From Streptomyces griseoincarnatus (lineage in GTDB: Bacteria; Actinomycetota; Actinomycetes; Streptomycetales; Streptomycetaceae): a DNA stretch of 64,000 nt. The position numbers and the translations under genes were made by a program. The stretch is taken from NCBI GenBank assembly GCA_014649575.1, contig BMTH01000009.1, forward strand, positions 1-64,000, given 5' to 3'. The notes below the pieces were generated by a model. The model was not told the DNA's origin. It worked only from the letters and a program-made list of their open reading frames with translations, and searched no databases. Positions 26,901 to 33,989 of the stretch are shown piece by piece. The stretch's first letter is position 1, and each line of letters starts with the position of its first letter.

Positions 26901-27425
26901 GGCGGTACCGGTGAACAGCACGCCGTTGACCCCGGCGGCCTCGGCCGCGTCGGCGCCGAGCACCGTGAAACGGACGTCCGTGGCGCCCGGCAGGCCGTCC
27001 TTGCCTGTGGCGGGCCGGACGGTGAGGGGCAGTCCGCCCAGCGTGCCCGTGGCGGCCGCCTTGACGTTCCCGGTCAGCCGGACGGTCGCGGAGCCCTGCT
27101 TCGGCCAGGCGGCGCGGCGCTGCTCGCGCAGGGCCCTGGCGGCCTGCTCCCGGTTGGCCTTCTTGTCGCGTGATACCTGGTCACGGGCCTTCTTCGCGCC
27201 GAGTCCGGTCACCTCCCGGACCTTGTCCGCCCGGCTGTCGGGCAGCTTCGGGCGGCCGAGGCCGCCGTTCTCCCCAGCCTGCGCGGTGGGGATGAACAGC
27301 AGCGTCGGAACGGTAAGTGCCAGTGACAGCACTGTGGCCATGGAGCGATTCCCGCGCCGCCGGACGCCGTCGGCGGCGGCTGTCACCGCGAGCCGGGATC
27401 TGGCTTCGATCTTGTCCAAGGACAT
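20916..27425 (-). CDS. Secreted Rhs/YD-repeat polymorphic-toxin-like protein with glycine-zipper tip
   Basis: 2169 aa from ATG at 27425 (AAGG seven bases upstream; an ATG at 27440 is less likely). A Sec signal with long n-region (about 1-50, hydrophobic 'VLSLALTVPTLLFI') is followed by a beta-rich, SpvB-like region ('FTWKHDLTPPPAAAG', 'LSLAYDSGSIDGRSATTNN'). Many YD/RHS repeats follow (e.g. 'YDALGRLTDVWEPN'), then the core signature 'YDPSIGQFISADPRL' and 'YANNNPTTFADPTG'. After DPTG comes a variable ~276-aa tip: a Gly/Pro linker with 11 consecutive Gly, a soluble segment, and a final ~75 residues rich in G-x3-G/A spacing ('GAAIGTAIAPGVG', 'GAAIGGAAGAVGG') ending KKLFG. No nuclease or protease motif is seen; a membrane-active toxin is inferred. 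Confidence 0.85.
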   Translation of the reverse strand: MSLDKIEARSRLAVTAAADGVRRRGNRSMATVLSLALTVPTLLFIPTAQAGENGGLGRPKLPDSRADKVREVTGLGAKKARDQVSRDKKANREQAARALREQRRAAWPKQGSATVRLTGNVKAAATGTLGGLPLTVRPATGKDGLPGATDVRFTVLGADAAEAAGVNGVLFTGTADTAGRARVTVGYQGLAGAMGGGWASRLRLVELPSCALTTPEKPACRKQTPLPSANDTTALNVTASLALPEDGGLAPQLTTAGSSTAGVYALSAAGAGEGEAPNGSGDYSATPLAPSASWEAGGSSGSFTWKHDLTPPPAAAGPTPALSLAYDSGSIDGRSATTNNQSTSVGEGFSFTESYVERTYGDCDEDGHDGIHDKCWKYDNARLVLNGKASLLVKDGTSGEWRLANDDASQVTRSTGADNGDDNGEYWTVVTGDGTKYVFGLEKLDGATTQRTNSAWTVPVFGDDSGEPGYSGGTSFSGRSLTQAWRWNLDYVEDVHGNAATYWYAEEKNFYRKNKASTANAEYTRGGYLKEIKYGLRKGALFTDDADAKVAFGYAERCTAADCSSLTESTAHNWPDVPFDAICSRGESDTDCLAVGPSFFSRKRLTTIDTFSWDAASAAFDPVDSWALTQKYLDGGDIGDSSDHTLALMSLKRTAKAGTAIEMDPISFTYHMRPNRVDGTDDILPLTRPRISTITSETGAITTVTLSGSECVRSEVMGAAEDTNTRSCYPLYWNINGAADASVDWFHKYRVLAVTETDPTGQNEAVEHAYGYRGAAWHYNDDPFVPKAERTWSDWRGYREVTEYKGALGTTRSKTVSLYMQGMHGDKKKDGTTKSVTVAPLASPSLGLAGLTDSDQYSGHLRQKVTYDGATAISAESSEPWSSETARQNVPGAGDHVARFVRTQRETTHTYLTVPRTWRSRTVETKYDSYGMVYQSEDLGDDAKSGDETCTRTWYARNDSAGLSELVSRKRVVGRLCSVTDSGLSLPTTAGTRGDVLSDTATAYDDATWSTSMTPTKGLVTWAGRAKAYSGTTPSWQTVETSGYDALGRVTSTTDAATRTTTTEYTPLTAGPLTKKVVTNPKGHKVTTFLDPRRGLDLRVYDPNLKKTELAYDALGRLTDVWEPNRNRGAGDAPNQKFGYGLSATKPSWLSTSTLKADGTTYNTTYTLHDALLRPLQVQAPSPEGGRVLTDTRYDSRGLAYEKHEEIFDPAKAPTSTYARAEYGEAPKQTMTVFDGAERLTSAKLLVYGVEKWTTTTTYTGDSTATSAQQGGTAVRVVADARGRDVERREYAGASPEDSAFGGGVGSSFSTVRFEYTLDDRQRTVTGPDGAVWTYGYDLFGRETSVSDPDKGTSRTYYDALDQVVKSTDARGRSLLTAYDELGRPTATWDGVQDDAHLLTERTYDTVLKGLPGSSTRYVGGRAGKAYTKTITGYDNLARATATKLTLPATDPLVAAGAPATVEFTSHYRLDGTLGSNAEPALGGLPSEVISYGYTPLGQVTSIAGATGYLLDADYSARGRVEQYALGTANTESAKKVYVTNRYEEGTGRLIRSHVTDQTHPYMLMDLNYTFDDAGNVTAISDPTTLGGSSAAETQCFRYDGSRRLTSAWTPSSQNCADTRSATSLSGPAPYWTDFAYNAAGQRTAETQHKAAGDTTTTYCYKEGRPHLLSGTSKTANCTTPETPYGYDPSGNTTARPGPSAAQSLSWSTEGKLERLTESGKSTDYVYDADGRLLIRSAENGERVLYTGNTELHLRADGTTWAQRFYSSGSLKIAVRSNESGSNKLSYLVGDHQGTQSLAVAADAAQTFTKRRTTPFGAERGAATGGTWPDDKGFLGKTNDRTTGLTHVDAREYDPSIGQFISADPRLSTDQAQSLNGYAYANNNPTTFADPTGEKVPECDEPQKYGITCRGGIPVPSGDKGKGDSGKGNGGGGGGGGGGGTATGGTVYGPPAPAPSCGTPPLLTCPPVLGPVAQPLLMGPDPAPILSFSADCGIMDIRNYLCNAGNGFVTSGSYLHEGFNQSNEIVRKSAKNMRSHSNPTTRSNAAKTLRSLQTNQGMKRLVEIGRNPAVQKLGKANLVTGVAFTYWSNYENTDNVALAATETAVDTAVVIGATKAGATLGAAIGTAIAPGVGTVVGAAIGGAAGAVGGILATGPVNNAISKGWKKLFG

Positions 27426-27457
27426 GTCTGCCCTTCTCACCTGAGTGGTTGAAAGAA

Positions 27458-27478
27458 CCGGTCCCCGACGGGGACCGG
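27458..27478 (-). terminator. Hairpin 1 between LamG and Rhs genes
   Basis: CCGGTCCCC (27458-27466) and GGGGACCGG (27470-27478) form a perfect 9-bp stem with a 3-base loop, 33 bp upstream of the Rhs start codon. It could be an attenuator or the trailing part of a LamG-gene terminator pair. Confidence 0.55.
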
Positions 27479-27491
27479 CCGTGCGTGGGAG

Positions 27492-27527
27492 GTAGGGGCC
27501 GCGGCCGGTGCCGACCGCGGCCCCTAC
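27492..27527 (-). terminator. Hairpin 2 (strong) between LamG and Rhs genes
   Basis: GTAGGGGCCGCGG (27492-27504) and CCGCGGCCCCTAC (27515-27527) form a perfect 13-bp stem with a 10-base loop, 13 bp after the LamG-protein stop. It is likely a rho-independent-type terminator limiting read-through into the Rhs gene. Confidence 0.7.
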
Positions 27528-27539
27528 GTGAGCGGGGCG

Positions 27540-30500
27540 TCAGTCCCCGATGTGGGAGGCGATCTGTTCCGGTCCGGCGACGGCGCCCGAGAAGAGGCGG
27601 ACCTCGCCGATACGGGCCGGCAGGTGCTCGAACCAGGCGGAGCCGTTCCAGGCGCGGCCTGCGGACACCTCGTACGACAGCCCGATCGGCGCGGTGTACT
27701 CGGTGTCGTCGCCGTTCTGGTTGTGGCCGAGATAGAGGCGCATGGTGGCGGACAGCGGGTCGAAGACGCCGGTCAGCCGTACGGGGCTGTCGAGGGCGGC
27801 GACCTCGTCGGACACCACGGACGTGTACGTGCCGTCGGCGTTGCGGGCCCCGAAGTGCCACTTGCCGACCGGGACGGTGCGCTCTTCGAGGGTTTCCTCG
27901 TCGAGGACGGTCTCCTTGCCGGTCACCTCGTACCAGAAGCCGTACGACCCGCTGCCGCTGGTGCGCTGGCCCAGCACCCTGCCCGCGTAGCCGACCGGCT
28001 TCGAGGCCAGCTTCGCGCCGTCCAGGGACACCGTGGTCGTCAGGGTGAACGCGCCGGTGCCGTCGACCACGGCGGTGTTGACCGGCGACATGGCGCCGTC
28101 GTCGACGCCGTCCAGCACGATCTCCCCGTCGACCACGGAGGCGCCGCCGCTCAGCGTCAGGGTCTTGCCGTAGCCGGACGTCGTGTCCGCGACCGTGGTG
28201 CCGCTGCCGTCGGCGGCCCGCCAGTCGGCGACCAGCTCCAGGCCCGAGTACCCGGCCGAGATGAGCGTCCGTGCCTCGTCGGCGATCTCCTTGGCGGTCA
28301 GCGCGCGCTGCCAGACGGCGACCTCGTCGATGGAGCCCTGGAACTGGTCCACGTAGGTGTCCCCGTACATGACGCGGCCGATCTCCAGGTTGCCGTCGGC
28401 CGACCATGGCGTACCGGCGTCGACGGACGCCTGCAGCGTGCCGTTGATGTAGAGGTGGACCTTCTTGGCGGTCGCGTCGTGCACACCGGCGACATGGGTC
28501 CAGGTGCCCTTGGGCGAGGCCGGCGCGCTGGCGTCACGGGAGAAGGTGCCCTCGGTGGAGAAGACACGCAGGCTCCAGGCGCCGCCCTTGTAGGAGACGA
28601 TGAACGGGCTGTACTTCTTCGCCCACGGGCTCGCGGTGCTGGGCGTGTGGCTCAGGATCGTCTCCGTCTTGGACGACGCCGGGTCGACCCAGGCCCAGGC
28701 GGAGACCGTGTATGACGAGCGGGTCTCCAGGACGGGGCCGGACGTGGACGCCCAGCCGGTGGAGCCGTCCAGGCGCAGGCCCTTGTCGGTGACCTGGGTG
28801 GCCAGCGGCTGACCGGCGGCGTCGTGCGTGATCAGGCCGCGGCGGCCGCGGTCGTCCCGTACGGCACCGGCTGCCAGGGTCGCCGGGTGGCGGGTGGTGC
28901 CTGTGGTGGCGGAGTCGACGGCGACTCCACTCGCCTCGTCGAAGTGATACCTGGCGACAGACCCGGCGCCGGCCGCGACGAGGAAGTCGACGGCGTTCCA
29001 CGCGCCGTACCGGCCGACGTTGTCCTTGGCCCGTACCCACAGCGTGTAGGTGCCGGAACGCTCGGGCGTGATGGTCACGGTCGGGGCGGAGCCGGTCGCG
29101 GTCGGGAACGTCGACGTCGAGGACAGGTTGTACTGGTAGGAGACGTTGGTGGTGTCCCCGGTGGCCGGCTTGAAGGTCCAGGTGCCCTTGACCCCGGGAC
29201 CGCCCTTGGCCGCGCACGCGTTGGTCGTGCACTCGGTGTACGGGGTACCGAAGGTGATCACGGGCGCCTTGGGGGCGGTCGGGTCGACCTTGAAGTAACA
29301 CCAGCCGGTCGTCGAGCCGTTGGAAGGACCGGACAGGTAGCTGCCGCCATTGTTGTAGTACGAGCGGACCCAGGCGCGGTAGCGGTAGAGCTTGCCCTCG
29401 GTCAGACTCGACCACGACATCGTCACCTTGGCGTTGTCACCGATGTAGCCGGTGGAGGGCCGCACGTCACCGGCGCCGGCCGTGGTGTCGCCCCAGGTGC
29501 CGTCGGTGTTCTTGTGGTCGATGTCGAACGCCACACGGAGCTGGGCGCCGTTCTCCCCGCCGGACTTGGTCTGGGCGGTGGCGGTCAGCGCCGGGGTCGG
29601 GTCGGAGACGATCGAGGGATTGGACTCCGTCGTGGAGCAGGTGGTGCCGGAGCCGGTCACCAGACCGATCGACGACGGCTTCTCGGGCAGCCCGACGAAG
29701 TCGACGGCGAGAACGGCGTCGTTCTTGAACCGCTTCCAGGCGGAGGTGTCGGTCTCGTCGTGGGCGCGAATCTGCAGGGTGAGCCGGGAGAATTTGCCGG
29801 CCGCGAAGTCCCGGACGGTCGGCGTGAGGTTCTCGTTCGTCTCCTCCGGGTTGTCGTTGAACTCGATCGGAGCGTCCGGTGAGTCCGGGTCGCACAGCGA
29901 TCCGCGTCCTGCGGAGACGTGCCGGTCACCCATCCAGTCCAGTTCCTTGGGGCGCGTGGACCACGTGGTGGAGGAGGAGATGTTGTTCGTGCGGACCAGG
30001 TCGACCCAGCGCGGGGAGCACTGGAAGGCCCACGGCTCGGTGACGCGGAAGGTGGCGTCGAGGACGTGCTTGCCCTTCAGACTCGCGGGCGAGAACTCGA
30101 AGTACAGGCGCTGCACGTAGCCCGGGCCGCAGTAGTAGCCGTTCCAGGTACCGCACTTGCCGACGCCCTTGCCCAGGCCGTCGTCGCCGTTGCCCCAGCC
30201 GTACGACTCGTAGCCGTCGCTGCGCAGCAGGGTGCGTTCGGACTCGCCCCAGGTGACGGTGGGGTCGATGTAGACGGGGAACGCGGCGGCGGGCGTACGC
30301 GCCAGCAGCGAGGCGTCCGGAACGACAGAGAGCGCGCTCTTCGTCACCTTCACGCCCATGCGAGCGACCTCGTCGCCCTGGCCCGGCTCCAGGCCGGTGG
30401 CGGAGGAGGGGGCCTCGGCGGCCTTCACGGGGGCGGCGGAGGACGGCGCGGTCACCTTCGCGGAACCCTGGGACGGGACGGGCGGTCCGGCCGGCGTGGG

Positions 30501-31358
30501 CCGAGCCCTGGGGATGTCGGCCTCGTTCACCGGCGTCTGCACGGCCGGGGTGGGCTGGGGGCGGGCGGGTGTCACGCCGGCCTCGAGGCGCCGTTCCTGG
30601 GCGGCCTTGCCGGCCGAGTTCCACATCTGCGCGGTGGGCGCGCGGAAGACGGTCTTTCCGGTCGCGTCGAGAGCGGCGAGCGCACCGCGCGCGTTCTTGC
30701 GGACGGTGAGCCCGCCGGCAGTGCGCAGCCCGAAGGTCAGCTCCTTCAACTCGGGGCGCGCGGCCCCCTTCGGGGTCTTGACCACCAGCACGTGCTGGAA
30801 GCCCTCCACCGTCGCGGTCACCCGCAGGTCGACGTCCGGCAGCACGTCACGGTACAGGGCGCTCGCCCCGTCGAGCCGCGGCTCGGGCAGCCGGCCCGGC
30901 CAGTCCAGGGCGAGCATGCGGCCCTTGTCGGCGATCGACACCAGCGGGGCCTTGTCACCACCGCCGGAGAACGCCATCTCCGCGGCGGACGCCCTGGGGC
31001 CGACCGTGCCGTCCGCACGTCTCTCCAGCGTCGCGTCCGGCGTTCGCCAGCCGCCGTCCGGCCCGGCCACGCGCACCGGGACGGCCGACTCCTCCAGCGT
31101 GAAGGTGAGACCGTCCGGGTTGGCGTGGACGGTGGTGCGTTCCGTCCGCTCTCCGGTCACCTCCACCCGCTTGCCGGACTCCTTCGCTGCGGCGAGAGCC
31201 CGCGCCCCCTCGGACAGGCGCGGGCTCTGCTCGGCCGCGGCGGCAGGCAGCGCCCCCACCGCGGGCAACGCCGCCAGGACGGCCGTCGCCGTCGCCACCG
31301 CCATGAAGCGATGCGTCGGTCTGCTTCTTGCGCGATCGACGGATTGTGTCCGTCTCAT
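27540..31358 (-). CDS. Secreted LamG-domain protein, partner of Rhs protein
   Basis: 1272 aa from ATG at 31358 (GTG at 31364 is an in-frame alternative). A Sec signal peptide (about 15-45, 'MAVATATAVLAALPAVGAL') precedes a DNRLRE-type region (about 360-560: 'AFPVYIDPTVTWGESE', 'YVQRLYFEFSPASLKGKHVL', 'FAAGKFSRLTLQIRAHD'). Next are Ig/FN3-like beta segments and two LamG-like jellyroll domains (about 830-1040 and 1070-1270; 'YTVSAWAWVDPAS', 'HLYINGTLQASVD', 'GSIDEVAVWQRAL'). Such exported adhesin-like proteins commonly precede YD-repeat proteins in Streptomyces. It is 114 bp upstream of the Rhs start on the same strand, with two hairpins between. Its role, perhaps carriage or surface tethering of the Rhs protein, is inferred. 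Confidence 0.82.
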   Translation of the reverse strand: MRRTQSVDRARSRPTHRFMAVATATAVLAALPAVGALPAAAAEQSPRLSEGARALAAAKESGKRVEVTGERTERTTVHANPDGLTFTLEESAVPVRVAGPDGGWRTPDATLERRADGTVGPRASAAEMAFSGGGDKAPLVSIADKGRMLALDWPGRLPEPRLDGASALYRDVLPDVDLRVTATVEGFQHVLVVKTPKGAARPELKELTFGLRTAGGLTVRKNARGALAALDATGKTVFRAPTAQMWNSAGKAAQERRLEAGVTPARPQPTPAVQTPVNEADIPRARPTPAGPPVPSQGSAKVTAPSSAAPVKAAEAPSSATGLEPGQGDEVARMGVKVTKSALSVVPDASLLARTPAAAFPVYIDPTVTWGESERTLLRSDGYESYGWGNGDDGLGKGVGKCGTWNGYYCGPGYVQRLYFEFSPASLKGKHVLDATFRVTEPWAFQCSPRWVDLVRTNNISSSTTWSTRPKELDWMGDRHVSAGRGSLCDPDSPDAPIEFNDNPEETNENLTPTVRDFAAGKFSRLTLQIRAHDETDTSAWKRFKNDAVLAVDFVGLPEKPSSIGLVTGSGTTCSTTESNPSIVSDPTPALTATAQTKSGGENGAQLRVAFDIDHKNTDGTWGDTTAGAGDVRPSTGYIGDNAKVTMSWSSLTEGKLYRYRAWVRSYYNNGGSYLSGPSNGSTTGWCYFKVDPTAPKAPVITFGTPYTECTTNACAAKGGPGVKGTWTFKPATGDTTNVSYQYNLSSTSTFPTATGSAPTVTITPERSGTYTLWVRAKDNVGRYGAWNAVDFLVAAGAGSVARYHFDEASGVAVDSATTGTTRHPATLAAGAVRDDRGRRGLITHDAAGQPLATQVTDKGLRLDGSTGWASTSGPVLETRSSYTVSAWAWVDPASSKTETILSHTPSTASPWAKKYSPFIVSYKGGAWSLRVFSTEGTFSRDASAPASPKGTWTHVAGVHDATAKKVHLYINGTLQASVDAGTPWSADGNLEIGRVMYGDTYVDQFQGSIDEVAVWQRALTAKEIADEARTLISAGYSGLELVADWRAADGSGTTVADTTSGYGKTLTLSGGASVVDGEIVLDGVDDGAMSPVNTAVVDGTGAFTLTTTVSLDGAKLASKPVGYAGRVLGQRTSGSGSYGFWYEVTGKETVLDEETLEERTVPVGKWHFGARNADGTYTSVVSDEVAALDSPVRLTGVFDPLSATMRLYLGHNQNGDDTEYTAPIGLSYEVSAGRAWNGSAWFEHLPARIGEVRLFSGAVAGPEQIASHIGD

Positions 31359-31494
31359 TCCCACCCCATGAATCGAATTCGGTCACTTGCGCGAATCGTT
31401 GTCATCGGCGGGTGGATGGAAGCGTGACAGGAGTAACTCGTGATGAAAGTGTGATCAAGAAGCGGCGGTCAAGCGGAACAGGAGGCGCCAGGCG
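31359..31494. promoter_or_regulatory. Presumed promoter region of LamG-Rhs genes
   Basis: 136 bp of locally lower GC immediately upstream of the LamG gene. The sequence is consistent with a promoter reading leftwards, but I cannot assign -10/-35 elements with confidence. Confidence 0.3.
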
Positions 31495-31893
31495 ATGATC
31501 CGTCAGCTTCGGGTCGGGCTGCCCGGGTCACGCGGCGGCTGCCAACGAGATGATGCGGGTGCGTCGGCTCAACGGGCGCTTCTCGAACCCGGAATGCGCA
31601 ACAGGCGTAGGCGACTTCGACACGCGTTCCCGTTCGCCTCCTGGACGCGGGCGGCGATGCCCGACCGCTACCGGCTCCTCGTCGTGATCGGTGCGAGGTC
31701 CGGGCCGCAGCAAGGGGAGGCGCTCGGGCTCACCTTGGAGGACGTCGACCTCAACAAGGGAGGTGTTCACATCCCGGGTTAGGCCAGGATGGTGAGGGTG
31801 AACCGTGCTTCGCGCTTCCCAGGGGCGCAAGGTCTCGGACGTGCCGCTCCCGTCGAGTATGGACCAGGTCGTTCGGCGGCACATGGGGAGTTC
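31495..31893 (+). pseudogene. Tyrosine recombinase (phage-type integrase) remnant
   Basis: Frame one (to 31782) reads 'MPDRYRLLVVIGARSGPQQGEALGLTLEDVDLNKGGVHI' in pieces matching the integrase box I region. A stop at 31779-31781 breaks it, and another frame resumes with 'GRKVSDVPLPSSMDQVVRRH' (about 31820-31880), the segment that follows in intact actinomycete integrases. The catalytic Arg expected in 'GLRQGE' is replaced (GPQQGE). The C-terminal H-x-x-R and Tyr are not found. It marks an older integrative element at this locus. Confidence 0.7.
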
Positions 31894-32157
31894 GCACCGG
31901 CGCCGGTCACGCTGCCGTCTTCGTGGAGCGATGACCGGACGCCGGCGCTCGCGGGGTGCGGCACGTAGGAGCCCGCCGCAGGCGCGAAGTCCCCGAGCCG
32001 TCCCACGGATGCCGCCGTCTGACTCGCTTCACCGCAGGTCAGACAGGGCGCGGCGGCACCTGCTCATCAAATGTCCCGGAAGGGACCAGGCGGCCCCGTG
32101 GCCTGCCACGATGGGGAACTACGAGTCCTTGAGCTGGGCAGATGGCGTTGCGGCTTC
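31894..32157. other. Non-coding remnant between integrase pseudogene and right IS copy
   Basis: About 260 bp with no supported gene. It may be decayed 3' part of the integrase or attachment-site DNA; no tRNA fragment or repeat was recognised. Confidence 0.3.
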
Positions 32158-32160
32158 TAA

Positions 32161-32537
32161 AAGGTCCTAACAGAAGTCGGCTGATGGTGTGACTGTCGGC
32201 TCAGATGCTCGTTGCTCTGTTCGTGGGGAAGAGGAACTCTCGTCCGTGGATCGTGTCGGACGAACTGTGGTCGCTGATTGAGCCGTTGTTGCCGGAGCCG
32301 GGTGCGAAGTTGGTCGCGGGGCGGCTGAGGGTTCCTGACCGGCAGGCTCTGTGCGGGATCCTGTTCGTCCTGCACACCGGCATCCAGTGGGAGTACCCCG
32401 CACCATCGCCTGGCTGCACGGCTTCCGGCGCCTACGCGTCCGCTGGGAAAGACGCGACGACATCACACGAAACCTTCCTCGGCCTCGCCACCTGCCTCAT
32501 CACCCACCGACACGTCCAACGCCTTTGTTAGGACCTC
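32161..32537 (+). mobile_element. Internal-deletion derivative of the IS427-like element (MITE-like)
   Basis: 377 bp with the same ends as the copy at 17522-18403 (AAGGTCCTAACAG left, GTTAGGACCTC right) and direct TAA duplications at 32158-32160 and 32538-32540. The left ~236 bp appear identical to the full copy. About 505 bp of the middle is missing, with the junction near 32397. The right ~140 bp match with a few differences. It is inverted relative to the left copy, so the CCTTTGTTAGGACCTC ends of both face outward. Confidence 0.88.
32205..32531 (+). pseudogene. Internally deleted IS transposase
   Basis: A 108-codon frame joins the transposase N terminus (MLVALFVGKRNSRPW...GIQWEY) to an out-of-frame version of its C-terminal region, then ends with 'LGLATCLITHRHVQRLC' in the normal frame. 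The central region with the first catalytic Asp is deleted, and small changes ('ATCACACGAAACC' against 'ATCCACGAAGCC') shift the remainder. It cannot make active transposase. Confidence 0.8.
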
Positions 32538-32540
32538 TAA

Positions 32541-32810
32541 GCGGCACGAATGCCCGCAGTTGGCGACATCTGCGGCCGCCACGCGCCACTGGAGTCTGTG
32601 CAGCCGCCCACGGCGGGGAGGGGACGGGGTGGGGGTGGGCGCCCGCAGCGGCTGGCGCGTCCACGCCCCGAACCTCTCCAGCACGCACTCTCGCGCCAGA
32701 CCGAGGACGACCACCCCCACCGCGGCCCCGCACCACCCACCCCACCCTGGGCGCTACATCAACCCCCACCGCACAGAACCCTGCGCCGCAGGCATCAAAC
32801 GGCAACCCCG
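32541..32810. other. Intergenic region between island and manC
   Basis: 270 bp of C-rich sequence with no convincing gene. It marks the right boundary of the accessory island and includes the 3' region of manC. Confidence 0.4.
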
Positions 32811-33893
32811 CTACTGATCCGACGAAAACCGCACCGCCCCGGCGGGGATCCGCGCGTCGCACCACACCCGCACGCCCTCCCTCAGCTCGTTACGCGCGCC
32901 CACGACCGCCCCGTCCCCTATGACCGCCCCGGTCAGCACCGCCCGCTCGCCCACCCGCGCCCGCGTCCCGATCAGCGAGTCCGTCACGACGGCCCCCGGT
33001 TCGATCACCGCCCCCGGCAGGATCGTGGAGCCGAAGACCCGCGCGCCCTCCGCGACGAACGCCCCCTCGCCCACCACCGTCCCGCCCTCCAGCTTCGCGT
33101 CCGGCGCGACCCGCGCCGTCGGCAACACCAGCCGGTCCCCGCACCGCCCCGGCACGGCCGGCGACGGCGCCCTGCCCAGCACCAGGTCCGCCGACCCCCG
33201 TACGAACGCCGCCGGTGTCCCGAGGTCCAGCCAGTACGTCGAGTCGACCATGCCCTGGAGATGCGCCCCCGCCGCCAGCAGCCCCGGGAACGTCTCCCGC
33301 TCGACCGACACCACGCGCCCCGCGGGGATCGTGTCGATGACCGACCGCCGGAACACGTACGCCCCCGCGTTGATCTGATCGGTGACGATCTCCTCGGGCT
33401 TCTGCGGCTTCTCCAGGAACGCCAGCACCCGCCCCGTCCCGTCCGTCGGCACCAGCCCGTACGCCCGCGGATCGCTCACCTGCGTCAGGTGCAGCGAGAC
33501 ATCGGCGCCGGACGTCTCGTGCGTCCGCACCAGCGCCCGGATGTCCAGCCCCGTCAGGATGTCCCCGTTGAACACCAGCACCGGCTCGTCCGGCCCCGAG
33601 TGCAGCCGTGAGGCGACGTTGCGGACGGCGCCGCCCGTGCCGAGCGGCTCCTCCTCCGTGACGTACTCGATGTGCAGCCCCAGCGCGGACCCGTCGCCGA
33701 AGTACGGCTCGAACACCTCGGCGAGGTACGACGTGGCGAGGACGACGTGCTCCACGCCCGCCGCGCGCGCCCGCGCGAGCTGGTGCGTGAGGAACGGCAC
33801 CCCGGCCGCCGGGACCATGGGCTTGGGCGTGTGCACCGTGAGCGGACGCAGTCGTGTGCCCTTGCCGCCGACCAGGAGGATCGCTTCTGTCAC
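32811..33893 (-). CDS. manC: Mannose-1-phosphate guanylyltransferase (GDP-mannose pyrophosphorylase)
   Basis: 360 aa, cytosolic. The N-terminal nucleotidyltransferase domain has the signature 'LLVGGKGTRLRPLTVHTPKP' and metal/substrate sites 'VFNGDILTGLD' and 'FLEKPQKPEEIVTDQINAGA'. The C-terminal ~110 residues are a left-handed beta-helix of hexapeptide repeats ('VVGEGAFVAEGARVFG', 'AVIEPGAVVTDSLIG'). It makes GDP-mannose from mannose-1-phosphate and GTP, completing the manA-manB pathway 28 kb away. GTG start at 33893. The hexapeptide end also occurs in glucose-1-phosphate thymidylyltransferases; the mannose assignment rests on conserved context with wall-polymer genes. Confidence 0.88.
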   Translation of the reverse strand: MTEAILLVGGKGTRLRPLTVHTPKPMVPAAGVPFLTHQLARARAAGVEHVVLATSYLAEVFEPYFGDGSALGLHIEYVTEEEPLGTGGAVRNVASRLHSGPDEPVLVFNGDILTGLDIRALVRTHETSGADVSLHLTQVSDPRAYGLVPTDGTGRVLAFLEKPQKPEEIVTDQINAGAYVFRRSVIDTIPAGRVVSVERETFPGLLAAGAHLQGMVDSTYWLDLGTPAAFVRGSADLVLGRAPSPAVPGRCGDRLVLPTARVAPDAKLEGGTVVGEGAFVAEGARVFGSTILPGAVIEPGAVVTDSLIGTRARVGERAVLTGAVIGDGAVVGARNELREGVRVWCDARIPAGAVRFSSDQ

Positions 33894-33989
33894 CTGTCGT
33901 CTCTGCTTCCTGCCGCGACCGGCCGAACTGTCTTTCGGCCGGCCAGTGTATGCAGACGGCTCCCGGCAGGAACGGAGCGGCCGGCTCCC

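Noticed and set aside
17505..32555. Short GTGCCGC similarity just outside both outer IS ends, suggesting homologous flanks
   Set aside because: Only about seven bases in GC-rich DNA, with different spacing to the TAA. It is compatible with chance or insertion preference.
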